Shown: in pieces, positions 40,502-49,043 of the stretch
Layout of the letters: each line of letters begins with the position of its first letter
Position numbering within the stretch: the stretch's first letter is position 1
Source of the DNA: Paenibacillus sp. FSL M7-0420
GTDB taxonomy: Bacteria > Bacillota > Bacilli > Paenibacillales > Paenibacillaceae
Reading direction: 5' to 3'
Length of the DNA: 64,000 bases
Assembly (NCBI RefSeq): GCF_038002345.1
Contig: NZ_JBBOCJ010000001.1
Location: forward strand, 2,108,001 to 2,172,000
Translations under genes and position numbers: made by a program
Notes under the pieces: model-generated
Told to the model about the DNA's origin: nothing
Database searches by the model: none
What the model saw: only the letters and a program-made list of their open reading frames with translations

Positions 40502-41607
40502 CAGCTTTTCCCTCCGAAGGCATAGCCTTTTCTAATCAGCATGTACATGAACATCGGCGCACCAATCAGGGCGGTAATGATCCCGATCGGCAGTTCCACA
40601 TTCGGTACAATCGTCCGGGCAATGACGTCTGTCCAGATCAGGAAGATGGCCCCGAACAGAATCGACGCCGGCAGCAGCCTGCGGTGGTCCGAACCCACCA
40701 GTCCCCGCACCAGATGGGGGATAATCAGTCCCACGAAGCCAATCATCCCGCAGCTTGCTACCATAACTCCGGTAATCAGCGCTGTGAGAATCATGTAGAC
40801 TCTGCGGTAGGCACCCAGATGAATGCCCAGCGTAACCGCCGCCTCATCTCCGAGCAGCATAGCATTCAGCACACGGAACTGCGAGAGGAACAGGATAACG
40901 GCGAGCAGGACGGTGACCGAGATCAGCGGCAGCTTGTCCCAGCTTGCGGCTGCCAGGCTGCCCATCGTCCAGAAGGTAACCGTCTTGATGCCTTCGGCAT
41001 TGTTGGCGAAATAGACGATAAAGTTGGCAAAAGCGGTACATAGAGCGTTAATGACCATCCCGGCGAGCACCAGTTTGACGGAGGTCATTTTGCCGCCCGC
41101 ACTGGCAAGTGTGAGGACCAGCAGAGAAGCGCCAACCGCCCCTGCAAAAGCCCAAAAGGCGACTCCCGACTGGCCGAGCAGCCCCATCGAGCCGAAGCCG
41201 ATCAGGATGGCGAAGGTTGCGCCCAGCGAAGCGCCGGAGGAAATACCGAGTATGTATGGATCAGCCAGGGGATTCTGTACCGCCGCCTGCATGATCGTCC
41301 CGCACAGCGTAAGTCCGGCGCCGATGAACATCGCCATCAGGACACGCGGAAAGCGGATTTTCCAGATAATATCCACGAAAGAACCGTTCGTCAGCTCCTG
41401 CATATCTCCAATCTGGATGCCTGTGATGTGGTGCAGCAGAATCCGGTAGGATTGGGAGACAGGAATGTCCACCTGGCCGAAGGAGACCGCAGCTCCGGCA
41501 GACAGCAGGGTAATAATGAACAGGACGCCTATAACAGCCATGAAGCCGTAACGGGAATGAATGAGAGATTGCTTAGGCTGTGAGGGTACGGCTATTTCGG
41601 TATGCAT
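40501..41607 (-). CDS. Siderophore ABC transporter permease (FecCD family)
   Basis: A 368-residue membrane protein with about ten TM helices. Family motifs are visible: FPRVLMAMFIGAGLTLCGTIMQAAVQNPLADPYILGISSGASLGAT near residues 95-135 and GMIGFVGLIIPHLVRGLVGSDHRRLLP near 285-310. A single permease suggests a homodimeric channel. AAGGAG precedes the ATG by 13 bases. Divergent from the binding-protein gene, with two Fur sites in between. Confidence 0.93.
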   Translation of the reverse strand: MHTEIAVPSQPKQSLIHSRYGFMAVIGVLFIITLLSAGAAVSFGQVDIPVSQSYRILLHHITGIQIGDMQELTNGSFVDIIWKIRFPRVLMAMFIGAGLTLCGTIMQAAVQNPLADPYILGISSGASLGATFAILIGFGSMGLLGQSGVAFWAFAGAVGASLLVLTLASAGGKMTSVKLVLAGMVINALCTAFANFIVYFANNAEGIKTVTFWTMGSLAAASWDKLPLISVTVLLAVILFLSQFRVLNAMLLGDEAAVTLGIHLGAYRRVYMILTALITGVMVASCGMIGFVGLIIPHLVRGLVGSDHRRLLPASILFGAIFLIWTDVIARTIVPNVELPIGIITALIGAPMFMYMLIRKGYAFGGKS

Positions 41608-41670
41608 GTCAGTAATAAAGCTCCTTCATTGAAAGAATAAGAACACACAGCAGCATGCGTTTGGGCCGAA

Positions 41671-41692
41671 TGTACGTGAAAAACCGAACAAA
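41671..41692. repeat. Degenerate relative of the 51-bp palindromic repeat
   Basis: The string around 41662-41692 reads TTGGGCCGAATGTACGTG followed by AAAAACCGAACAAA. It aligns with the array-2 units (TGGGCGGAATGTAATCG, AAAAACCGACCACA) apart from a few changes. Only a weak stem remains. It lies in the leader of the minus-strand permease operon. Next to it, CTGCCA and TGGCAG (about 41696-41712) form a small hairpin. Confidence 0.45.
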
Positions 41693-41742
41693 ATCTGCCA
41701 GATACATGGCAGCGCTAGTACGCAGCGGGAGGGTCTTTTTTA

Positions 41743-41815
41743 ATATAAGGCACACTGAGAACGATTGTCAATGATAATAATTCTCATTGACATGCTGTCC
41801 AACTTTCTATATTCT
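41743..41815. promoter_or_regulatory. Divergent promoters with two Fur boxes
   Basis: Minus promoter: TTGACA (plus 41771-41766), 17 bases, TTATAT (41748-41743). Plus promoter: TTGACA (41787-41792), 17 bases, TATTCT (41810-41815). Two 7-1-7 Fur-type boxes cover the -35 regions: TGAGAAC-G-ATTGTCA (41756-41770) and TGATAAT-A-ATTCTCA (41772-41786). The second differs from the Bacillus Fur consensus at one base. Iron-bound Fur would shut both promoters. Confidence 0.85.
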
Positions 41816-41900
41816 ACGGAGGTATCCCCTGCAAGGCTATGGGCTTAATGCCATACCCGCAGGATCAATAACATACATACAGAAAAGGGGACTTAAGAGA

Positions 41901-42965
41901 ATGAAGAAAATATTCAAACGATATGTACCGCTGCTGGCGATTCTGGTGATGGCGGTTATGCTGGCGGCTTGTTCTTCCGCTACAGGCAATGAGAAGGACG
42001 CGGCGGCAACGGCTGCACCTGCAGCGGCCAGTCCCGCAACAGCGGAGAATGCACAGGCTGCGAAGACTGTATATCCGCTCACGATAGAAAACCACACGAA
42101 TAATGGGGAAGGCACCGAATGGACGGCTAAAGCGCAGACCTTCGATAAGGCTCCCGAGAAGGTAGTAGCGAATACCCAAGGTGCGGCGGAGCTGCTGATT
42201 AAGCTGGGGCTTACCGACAAAATGGTCGGGGTTGCGGCTCTCTACGGTGCAGGCGATCCGGCGGTTCAGGAAGAGTTCAAGAAGATTCCTGTCATCTCCC
42301 AGGATTATGCAAGCAAAGAGCTGGTTGTGGGCAGAGGCCCGGATCTGGTGATGGGCCGCGGCGGCCTGTTCGCAGATGCGGATTGGGGAGTCGGGACGGT
42401 AGGCGGACTCAATGAGCTGGGCATCAAGACCTTCGTGCAGAGCACCAGTCTGCAAGGGGCAACGCTTGACAGCCTGTACAAGGATATTGAACAGCTTGGC
42501 CAGATCTTTGATGTGCAGGAGAAGGCAACTGCATACATTGCAGAGCTGAAGGAGCGTGCAGCGAAGCTGAAGGAAGGGGCAGCAGCAGGAGGGAAAACCT
42601 TTGCTTACGTCTCTGACGGGGGCAACGGCGCGATCGCCGTCTATAGCGGGAACGTGGATACTTTTGCGGGAGATGTGCTGGGACTGCTTGGACTGACCAA
42701 CAGCTACGCGGATGTGACCGGTGAGATCAGCAAGGAGCAATTGATCGCGACCAACCCGGATGTCCTGCTGATCTCGGTGTACACAGGCGGTATTGATGCT
42801 GACCAGTCGATACAGGCGTTCTATGCCGATCCGTCACTACAGAGCCTGAAGGCGATCCAGGACAAAGCGATCCATAAGATTGATTTCAACCAGTTCTGGG
42901 GCTACAGCTATTCCATCTTTGACGGGGCGGAGAAGCTTGCGTCTGAGCTTGCTGCTGCGAAGTAA
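41901..42965 (+). CDS. Ferric-siderophore-binding lipoprotein
   Basis: A 354-residue lipoprotein (lipobox LAAC, Cys24) followed by an Ala-rich linker, then the class III periplasmic-binding fold: KVVANTQGAAELLIKLGLTDKMVGV, PVISQDYASKELVVGRGPDLVMG, and NPDVLLISVYTGG. It delivers a ferric siderophore to the divergent FecCD/FepC-type transporter. The ATG at 41901 has AAAAGGGG upstream and a standard signal; the frame extends 38 codons back through the promoter. The siderophore cannot be predicted, and no biosynthesis genes are present. Confidence 0.9.
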   Translation: MKKIFKRYVPLLAILVMAVMLAACSSATGNEKDAAATAAPAAASPATAENAQAAKTVYPLTIENHTNNGEGTEWTAKAQTFDKAPEKVVANTQGAAELLIKLGLTDKMVGVAALYGAGDPAVQEEFKKIPVISQDYASKELVVGRGPDLVMGRGGLFADADWGVGTVGGLNELGIKTFVQSTSLQGATLDSLYKDIEQLGQIFDVQEKATAYIAELKERAAKLKEGAAAGGKTFAYVSDGGNGAIAVYSGNVDTFAGDVLGLLGLTNSYADVTGEISKEQLIATNPDVLLISVYTGGIDADQSIQAFYADPSLQSLKAIQDKAIHKIDFNQFWGYSYSIFDGAEKLASELAAAK

Positions 42966-42990
42966 GCCGGAGCTAATATTAATCTGTCAA

Positions 42991-43039
42991 AAAAAGCAGC
43001 CTGAGCTGTCACTCCAACGGGTGACGGTTCAGGCTGCTT
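42991..43039. terminator. Bidirectional terminator overlapping the end of the minus-strand ABC gene
   Basis: AAAAGCAGCCTGA with CTGTCAC pairs with GTGACGG and TTCAGGCTGCTTTT. On minus, the stop codon of the ABC gene (43011-43009) lies inside the hairpin, and a run of T's follows in both directions. Confidence 0.85.
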
Positions 43040-44025
43040 TTGGCATTCTCATAGATATTCATAACCACCTGCTGGATCGGCAGCTCCTTGACGGAAATAT
43101 CCGAGAAGGCATGCTTCCGGGAGATATTCTCCAGGAAATCGCTGATGGAGATCCGGGCGGTGTCTACCTCAAGCGTAATCTGTAAGTCGGAGGGGCGTTC
43201 CATAACCTTGGTCCAGTCGTTGTCGAAAAGGGTGTCCCGCACAGACTCGTTAAACGTAAAGCTCACGCGCTTCTTCTCTCCGAGGAACAGCTTCAGCCGC
43301 TGCAGCGAGTCATCAAACACCTTCTCGCCGTGGTTAATGACAATCACCCGGTGGGCTAACTCCTCCACATCCTCCAGATCATGGGTGGTGAGAATACAGG
43401 TCATGTTCTGCTGCTTGTTCATCTGGCGGATGAATTCACGGATTTTGAGCTTGGCGATCACATCCAGCCCGATGGTCGGCTCATCCAGGAACAGGATGTC
43501 CGGCCGGTGCAGCATTGCCATGACGAATTCGCATTTCATGCGTTCGCCAAGCGACAGCACCCGGGTGGGCTTCTCCATCACTCCAGCGATATCCAGCAGC
43601 GTTGCCAGCTCGTCCAGACGGTTGCTGAAATCCGTGGCCGAGATACCGTAGATTGCTTTGTTCATCTTGAAGCTGTCGATGGGCGGGATATCCCAGATGA
43701 GCTGGGATTTCTGGCCGAAGACGGCCCCGATGGTGCGGACATAATGCTTCCGGTCCCGGGCCGGGGAATAACCGAGTACTTCGATCTCCCCGCTGGTCGG
43801 GTAGAGGGCGCCGCAGAGCATTTTGATCGCAGTGGATTTGCCTGCCCCGTTCGGACCCAGCATCCCGCAGATTTCGCCTTGCTCAATGGCGAAGCTGATA
43901 TCGTTCACGGCCTGGACAGAGACGGCTTCACGCCGGAAAAAGCTCGTGAAGGTCTGCTTCATGCCTGCGCCCCGCTTATAGGTGGTATAGGACTTCGTTA
44001 AATGCTTGACATCAATCACCGGCAT
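43009..44025 (-). CDS. ABC-2 exporter ATP-binding protein
   Basis: A 338-residue ATPase of the ABC-2 type. The N-terminus has the extra segment (KRGAGMKQTFTSFFRRE) seen in the COG4586 group. Walker A GPNGAGKST, QKSQLIWDIPPIDSF, signature LSLGERMKCE, Walker B LFLDEPTIGLDVIAK and THDLEDVEEL are present. It starts with one base of overlap with the permease gene upstream. The substrate is unknown. Its stop codon is embedded in the terminator hairpin. Confidence 0.9.
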   Translation of the reverse strand: MPVIDVKHLTKSYTTYKRGAGMKQTFTSFFRREAVSVQAVNDISFAIEQGEICGMLGPNGAGKSTAIKMLCGALYPTSGEIEVLGYSPARDRKHYVRTIGAVFGQKSQLIWDIPPIDSFKMNKAIYGISATDFSNRLDELATLLDIAGVMEKPTRVLSLGERMKCEFVMAMLHRPDILFLDEPTIGLDVIAKLKIREFIRQMNKQQNMTCILTTHDLEDVEELAHRVIVINHGEKVFDDSLQRLKLFLGEKKRVSFTFNESVRDTLFDNDWTKVMERPSDLQITLEVDTARISISDFLENISRKHAFSDISVKELPIQQVVMNIYENAKSSLNRHPLE

Positions 44026-44807
44026 CAGCCGCCAACCCCCTCATATAATCTGATCATGTGCCGGTATACCCAAATGCCTGCCCAGAGAAAGACAAAGCAG
44101 GGCAGAATAGCGATGAAATCACCGGCCTGTACCCGGCCAAGCAGTGCGGAGGCCGGGAGGTAGCCGACCATCCCCACGGGAATGATCAGCGTAGCTGCCG
44201 CCTGCACCGCCTTCGGGAAGATCGGAAGCGGATATTTGCCGACATGCAGCACACTGTCCGCCAGCTCGGAAATCCGCGAATTACCGACCCATTTGAAGGA
44301 CATCGCCGCCATCATCAGCGATAATCCGGCGAGTACAGCCGTCCCGGCCAGGAACATTCCGGCGAATTGCAGCCAGGCGAGGGCGGAGATAGCGCCAATA
44401 TGCATAGCGGAGAAGATGAATAATGCAGCCCCGCCAAGGAATAATCCGACACTCTCTACAGAGAAGGTAGTGGCTACAATGTAGAACAGCGGATTCAGCG
44501 GCCTCAGCAGAATGACCTCGAAGCTCCCCTCCCGCACATGCGACATCGTTGTCCATAACAATCCTCCGAAGACGAGACTGGAGAGACCGCTGGACATGGT
44601 GAATATAGACTGGATCAACAGCACCTCGTATAAGCTCCAGCCGGGAAAGCTGGTGCCCGCCCGGTAGATTAACAGCGTCACCAGCGGAAACAGAATGTTG
44701 CCGATGAGTGTAATCAGACTGCTGACGATGAAGTTCATCCGGTAGGCCGAAGCCGTCTGGATAGCAGAGTACATGCACTGCTTGTATACATCCACATATT
44801 TTTTCAT
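44025..44807 (-). CDS. ABC-2 exporter permease (COG4587-like)
   Basis: A 260-residue membrane protein with six predicted TM helices, starting MKKYVDVYKQCMYSAIQTASAYRMNF. The ATG at 44807 has GGAGGGAAAGGAA upstream; an ATG at 44840 that overlaps the preceding stop would add 11 residues and is the alternative. It forms the channel with the next-upstream permease and the ATPase. Confidence 0.82.
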   Translation of the reverse strand: MKKYVDVYKQCMYSAIQTASAYRMNFIVSSLITLIGNILFPLVTLLIYRAGTSFPGWSLYEVLLIQSIFTMSSGLSSLVFGGLLWTTMSHVREGSFEVILLRPLNPLFYIVATTFSVESVGLFLGGAALFIFSAMHIGAISALAWLQFAGMFLAGTAVLAGLSLMMAAMSFKWVGNSRISELADSVLHVGKYPLPIFPKAVQAAATLIIPVGMVGYLPASALLGRVQAGDFIAILPCFVFLWAGIWVYRHMIRLYEGVGG

Positions 44808-44836
44808 AACAGGACCGTTCCTTTCCCTCCGGGTAT

Positions 44837-45655
44837 TCATGCGCCGACCGCCGTGAACTGCTTCATGGCCCGGCGGCGGACCAGCTCATTGCAGCCGAAC
44901 ATCACTAGCACAGCAGCGGCCTGCATACCTACGGCTTCGGGAAGGGATAGCTCAAGACCGCCAAGTGAATAATGCCCGGTGAACACCATGGCAGGCATAT
45001 AAGCAATGTACTGAAAAGGCAGGAACAGCTGGGTGACCTGAAGCCAGTGCGGGAAGAAATCAAGCGGAATCAGCGCCCCCGAGAAAATACCCGACACGAG
45101 CAGGAAGGCGCTGCGAATCCCGCCGGATTGCACCAGCCAGAAGGAGGTCAGGCCAATCGTATAATTGACATAGAAATTCATGAGAAAGGCAAGCAGCACA
45201 GACACCAATGTCCACGGGAGGCTTGCCGGCCGCATATCGATCCCGAAGACGAAGATAAAGATCAGGAGACACGGCAGGAACTCAAACAAGAAGCCAAGCA
45301 TCCGGTGCCCCAGCTTCTGGAACAAGGCGAAGGAACGGTGATCCACCGGACGCAGATGGAAGGTCAGGAATTTGCCGGTGCGGACCAGCATCGACAGGTT
45401 CCAGTCGGCGAAATCCATAATCAGATACCCGATCAGCGCCGTGGCCCCGAAATAGCGGATCATCTGCTGGAGATCAAGCCCGCCGAGCGTAGTCTGCCCG
45501 CCATAGACTGCGGTCCAGATGAAATATTGCACCATGAAATACACCGGGCCGACAATAACAGAGACCAAGGAATGGGTGCGGTAGGCACTCCATTCCTTGT
45601 AGGTAACCTCTGCAACGGCCCGGCATATGAGCCAGTTATGCCTGAGACGGTTCAT
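44837..45655 (-). CDS. ABC-2 exporter permease (COG3694-like)
   Basis: A 272-residue membrane protein with six predicted TM helices. It has WSAYRTHSLVSVIVGPVYFMVQYFIW near the N-terminus and LLVSGIFSGALIPLDFFPHWLQ in the second half, as in the COG3694 group. The start overlaps the stop of the serine-hydrolase gene by one base and the end overlaps or abuts the next permease gene, so all four genes are tightly coupled. Confidence 0.85.
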   Translation of the reverse strand: MNRLRHNWLICRAVAEVTYKEWSAYRTHSLVSVIVGPVYFMVQYFIWTAVYGGQTTLGGLDLQQMIRYFGATALIGYLIMDFADWNLSMLVRTGKFLTFHLRPVDHRSFALFQKLGHRMLGFLFEFLPCLLIFIFVFGIDMRPASLPWTLVSVLLAFLMNFYVNYTIGLTSFWLVQSGGIRSAFLLVSGIFSGALIPLDFFPHWLQVTQLFLPFQYIAYMPAMVFTGHYSLGGLELSLPEAVGMQAAAVLVMFGCNELVRRRAMKQFTAVGA

Positions 45656-46848
45656 TACATCAGTCCTGACCAGATCACATTGGTTACATTGAACAGGGCT
45701 TCCGCATGCCAGTTATCATCCGTGAAGGGCACGAACCATACCGCGGTGAGCTGCTCCACCGGATCGATTACCATACAGCAGGCGCCGGCACCTTCATGAA
45801 AATAACTGCCCTCGGAATAGAGGAATGCAGGGCCTCTCCGCATATCCAGCCCGATGCCGTAGCTCCGGTCTTTGACATTGTTGCCCCAGCAGTAATCAGG
45901 CGTGCCATAGAGCGTGCGGGTGGTGAGCTTCTCAACGGCTTTACGGCCCACAATGCGGGTGCCGTCCAAGGTACCCATGCCGAGCAGCATATTGGCGAAG
46001 CGGATAAGGTCGGCCGGGGTAGAGGAGAGTCCTCCCCCTGTACTGGATACGTTGTCCCACAGCTTCTCACCCGGCGGAATTTCAGCAGGGTTCTCCGCGA
46101 TCAGGTCATGGAGCTGCTTTTCTTTGCGTTCATTTCTAATAATGAAGCGCTTCGCCAATTCGGGAGTTGGCTCCCACAGGGTATCATTCATACCAAGCGG
46201 CTTCAGGATCTGCTCCTCTATGTACTGTTCAGCGGACATGCCTGTAACCTTCTTAATGATCTCACCAAGAATACAGAAGCCGAAGGAGCAGTATTGCCAT
46301 TCCTCACCGACCGGTTTGTTGATCCCGCAGCTCAGTGCAGCTGTGATCCAGTCTAGCTCCCCGTCCTCCGGATTGTACTTGTCGAAATATTCGCCAATCA
46401 GCTGCCAGTATGACTTATGATAAGGAATCATGCTGCCCGCGCAGTCCGGGAACAGGCCGGAGGTATGAGTCAGCAGGCTGTAGATGTCGATTTTATTGAA
46501 CGGATCTGCGTTAAACGGTTCCAGAAAGGCACCAACGGGAAGGTCAAACCGGAGAATGCCGTCCTCCACGAGCTTGGCAATGGCTACCGAGGTAACCGCT
46601 TTGGTAATGGAAGCAATCTGATGAACCGATGTCGGCAGCAGCGGGTCCGCAGGGTCTTGACGGTAGGAACGGGGACCGATCGCGCCGTGCATGAACGTCT
46701 TGCCGTATCTGGATACGCAGTACGCCGCAGCCTGAATCTTGTGGTCGTCGATTAGTTGCTGGAAGTGGGTATGCAATATCCCGATTCTTGTAGCGTCATA
46801 ATTCACCTCTGCCGGTGAGCAGTCGGTAATGCCTGGAGTGTACAGCAT
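45655..46848 (-). CDS. Beta-lactamase-fold serine hydrolase
   Basis: A 397-residue protein of the class C beta-lactamase/penicillin-binding-protein-like family. The nucleophile motif is Ser80-Ile-Thr-Lys83; a Tyr-Cys-Ser stands at the YxN position (WQYCSFGFCIL); the third motif is not clearly KTG but HEGAGA near the C-terminus. No signal peptide is seen, so it is probably cytoplasmic and acts as an esterase or peptidase rather than a beta-lactamase. GAGGAGG precedes the ATG by 11 bases. It is the first gene of the operon with the ABC-2 exporter, which suggests that it modifies or cleaves the exported compound. Confidence 0.82.
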   Translation of the reverse strand: MLYTPGITDCSPAEVNYDATRIGILHTHFQQLIDDHKIQAAAYCVSRYGKTFMHGAIGPRSYRQDPADPLLPTSVHQIASITKAVTSVAIAKLVEDGILRFDLPVGAFLEPFNADPFNKIDIYSLLTHTSGLFPDCAGSMIPYHKSYWQLIGEYFDKYNPEDGELDWITAALSCGINKPVGEEWQYCSFGFCILGEIIKKVTGMSAEQYIEEQILKPLGMNDTLWEPTPELAKRFIIRNERKEKQLHDLIAENPAEIPPGEKLWDNVSSTGGGLSSTPADLIRFANMLLGMGTLDGTRIVGRKAVEKLTTRTLYGTPDYCWGNNVKDRSYGIGLDMRRGPAFLYSEGSYFHEGAGACCMVIDPVEQLTAVWFVPFTDDNWHAEALFNVTNVIWSGLM

Positions 46849-47056
46849 AAAGATATATGCCTCCTCGAAGGATAGTGGCGCTGAGCGAACCAGCTATGCC
46901 CAGGGAAATGCGCCCAGGCTTCAGTATATCTTCCATATAGTGTTAGTTACAATGGGAAGTTTGGTTTATAACCAATTTCTCCGGCTCAAAAAGAGGGGTG
47001 AACAGGACAAATAGAGAAATAAAAGCATGATAAATATTTCACAGAACGGAAGGACA

Positions 47057-48376
47057 ATGAATCGCATCATGACAACAAAGCCGTTAACCAAAAGTATTAC
47101 GTTCCTGCAAGCCCTGGCCCTGGTGGTCGGGATGATTATCGGATCGGGGATTTTTTTGAAGCCCGGAATTGTATTGAATAATGCCGGTAGCCCATGGCTC
47201 AGTCTTCTGGCCTGGGGCGCGGGAGGAATCATTACCCTGGCTTCGGCGCTGAGTGTGGCGGAGATTGCAGCCGCCATACCGAAGTCGGGAGGCCTATATA
47301 CTTATTTAAGTGAATTGTACGGCGGGGTATTCGGATATCTGCTTGGCTGGGTGCAGGCGGTGATCTCCTATCCGGCTTCTGTGGCGGCGCTGGCTATTGC
47401 TTTTGCAACCTATTCCGGTTACTTCCTGACGCTGAATGCATGGCAGCAAAAGCTGCTTGCAGTAGGCATTCTGGCCTTTATCCTGCTGATGAATGTCATC
47501 GCGACGAAGTTCGGCGGGATCATTCAGACGGTGGCCACGGTCGGGAAGCTGATTCCGGTAGCGGGCATTGTGGGCGTCGGGCTGTTCTCGGATCTGGCTC
47601 CCGGCTTCGGCGGCATCGGTACAGCGGCTGCGGGTGCAGGCTTTGGGGCTGCGGTGCTCGGCACACTCTGGGCCTATGACGGCTGGATCAGCGTGACCAA
47701 TATGGCGGGAGAGATCAAAGACCCGGCCAGGACGCTGCCGAAAGTCATTTCGATCGGTGTTATTTTTGTCATCGCCGTATATGTGTTGTTCAATATTGCG
47801 GTGTTCCAGGCGCTGCCCTATGACCAGATTGTGTCGTCCCCGACTCCGGGAGCCGATGCGGCTGAAGCGCTGTTCGGCAGCGGCGGCGGAGCCTTTATTA
47901 CGGCAGGCATTATCGTCTCCGTGTTGGGAGCGCTGAATGGTTATCTCATGACCGCAGCACGGGTGCCGCAGGCAATGGGGGAGCGGGGACAGCTTCCGTT
48001 CTCGCGGGTGCTGAGCAGCATTCATCCGAAGTTCCAGACACCGGCGAATGCGCTTGTTTTTCAGAGTGTGCTGGCGGTAGTCTACATCTTCTCGGGAACC
48101 TTCAATACGCTGACGGATCTGCTGGTGTTTGTGCTGTGGATCTTCTTCACCATGGGCGTGTTCGGCGTATTCCTTCTGCGCAGGAAGCTGCCGCGCGAGC
48201 AGGGCCGCTACCGTGTGCCGCTCTATCCGTTCACCCCGATTCTTGGCGTAGCAGGGGGCATCTATATTCTTGCGAGCACGATCATCAGTGACCCGCTGCG
48301 CTCGCTTATAGGGATTGGCATCACGCTGGCCGGACTCCCCGTGTATGTGCTGATGATGCGGAAGAATCGCGTGTAG
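47057..48376 (+). CDS. APC-family amino-acid permease/exchanger
   Basis: A 439-residue protein with about 12 TM helices of the LAT/SteT type. The family start FLQALALVVGMIIGSGIFLKPG (TM1) and WAYDGWISVTNMAGEIKDPARTLPK (TM6 and loop) are present. It likely exchanges neutral amino acids. The ATG at 47057 has GGAAGGA upstream; ATGs at 47027 and 47069 are alternatives. It is divergent from the serine hydrolase operon and has no obvious metabolic partner. Confidence 0.9.
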   Translation: MNRIMTTKPLTKSITFLQALALVVGMIIGSGIFLKPGIVLNNAGSPWLSLLAWGAGGIITLASALSVAEIAAAIPKSGGLYTYLSELYGGVFGYLLGWVQAVISYPASVAALAIAFATYSGYFLTLNAWQQKLLAVGILAFILLMNVIATKFGGIIQTVATVGKLIPVAGIVGVGLFSDLAPGFGGIGTAAAGAGFGAAVLGTLWAYDGWISVTNMAGEIKDPARTLPKVISIGVIFVIAVYVLFNIAVFQALPYDQIVSSPTPGADAAEALFGSGGGAFITAGIIVSVLGALNGYLMTAARVPQAMGERGQLPFSRVLSSIHPKFQTPANALVFQSVLAVVYIFSGTFNTLTDLLVFVLWIFFTMGVFGVFLLRRKLPREQGRYRVPLYPFTPILGVAGGIYILASTIISDPLRSLIGIGITLAGLPVYVLMMRKNRV

Positions 48377-48419
48377 ACAGCTGTTCATAGCCAGGAGTGA
48401 GAAAGTTTTAATAAAACAG

Positions 48420-48448
48420 TTGACAGCGACCGTTCAAAAAAGTATACT
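48420..48448 (+). promoter_or_regulatory. Sigma-A promoter of tRNA-Lys copy 2
   Basis: TTGACA (48420-48425), a 17-base spacer and TATACT (48443-48448), about 75 bases before the tRNA. Confidence 0.88.
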
Positions 48449-48521
48449 ATGAAAGTACTTTTGAGCGGACGCAGTCAGCTTAGAGATCATCGTCTAGAAG
48501 AATCATACATAGACACCATAC

Positions 48522-48594
48522 GGACTCTTAGCTCAGTTGGTAGAGCAGTAGACTCTTAATCTATTTGTCCAGGGTTCGAGCCCCTGAGAGTCCA
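48522..48594 (+). tRNA. tRNA-Lys (anticodon CTT), copy 2
   Basis: All 73 bases are identical to copy 1 at 13148-13220, including the anticodon loop CTCTTAA. CCA is not encoded. It stands alone, without tRNA-Ala, and has its own strong promoter. Confidence 0.96.
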
Positions 48595-48603
48595 TCCCTT
48601 AAG

Positions 48604-48627
48604 AAACGGCAGAAATGCCGTTTTTTT
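48604..48627 (+). terminator. Terminator after tRNA-Lys copy 2
   Basis: AAACGGCA and TGCCGTTT pair around GAAA, followed by seven T's. It is nearly the same as the terminator after copy 1, including the downstream TTTGCTGTTT. Confidence 0.9.
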
Positions 48628-48794
48628 GCTGTTTTGGATAAGTGGCGCGCAGGTATGGTGGCCCGATGAGGTACACAAGTGCACCTGAATCGCCCGAACG
48701 CGGGCTAAGCGAGCGGATGTGGGGTGTCGCAAAAGCAGATACTCTACGGGTGGAAATAAATCCCGTACTCCATCTTAAAAGCTTAAATTGTAAG

Positions 48795-48876
48795 AAAGGA
48801 GCGATTCTCCGTTATTCGTGGATCGCTCCTTTGCGTTTTATGTTCCTCCACCTGCTTGCTTCAGCAGGTTGTGGAG
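48795..48876. other. Two orphan hairpins in a gene-free stretch
   Basis: The 420 bases between the tRNA terminator and the next gene hold no supported gene. AAAGGAGCGA (about 48795-48804) pairs with TCGCTCCTTT (48823-48832), and CTCCACCTGCT with AGCAGGTTGTGGAG (about 48846-48876). The first looks like a terminator remnant. Nothing else of note is seen. Confidence 0.5.
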
Positions 48877-49043
48877 CGAGAGCCAACCAGCCCCTAGCGT
48901 CACTTTTTCAAAATCGCGAAATTACTGATTGCATGTTCATATAAAAACGGCTTGATTTCCCTCATATCGTTTGTCGCAGCCAAGATGATGGGTAATAGAT
49001 AAAATGTACAAAACCATACATAACCCTTAAGAGGTGATACGGA

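Noticed and set aside
48690..48725. GGCTAAGCGAGCGGATGTGG as another 51-bp repeat unit
   Set aside because: Resembles only the linker part of the unit by chance; the palindrome is missing.
48642..48944. Plus-strand frame of 100 codons after tRNA-Lys copy 2
   Set aside because: No ribosome site, product without resemblance, and it runs through two hairpins.
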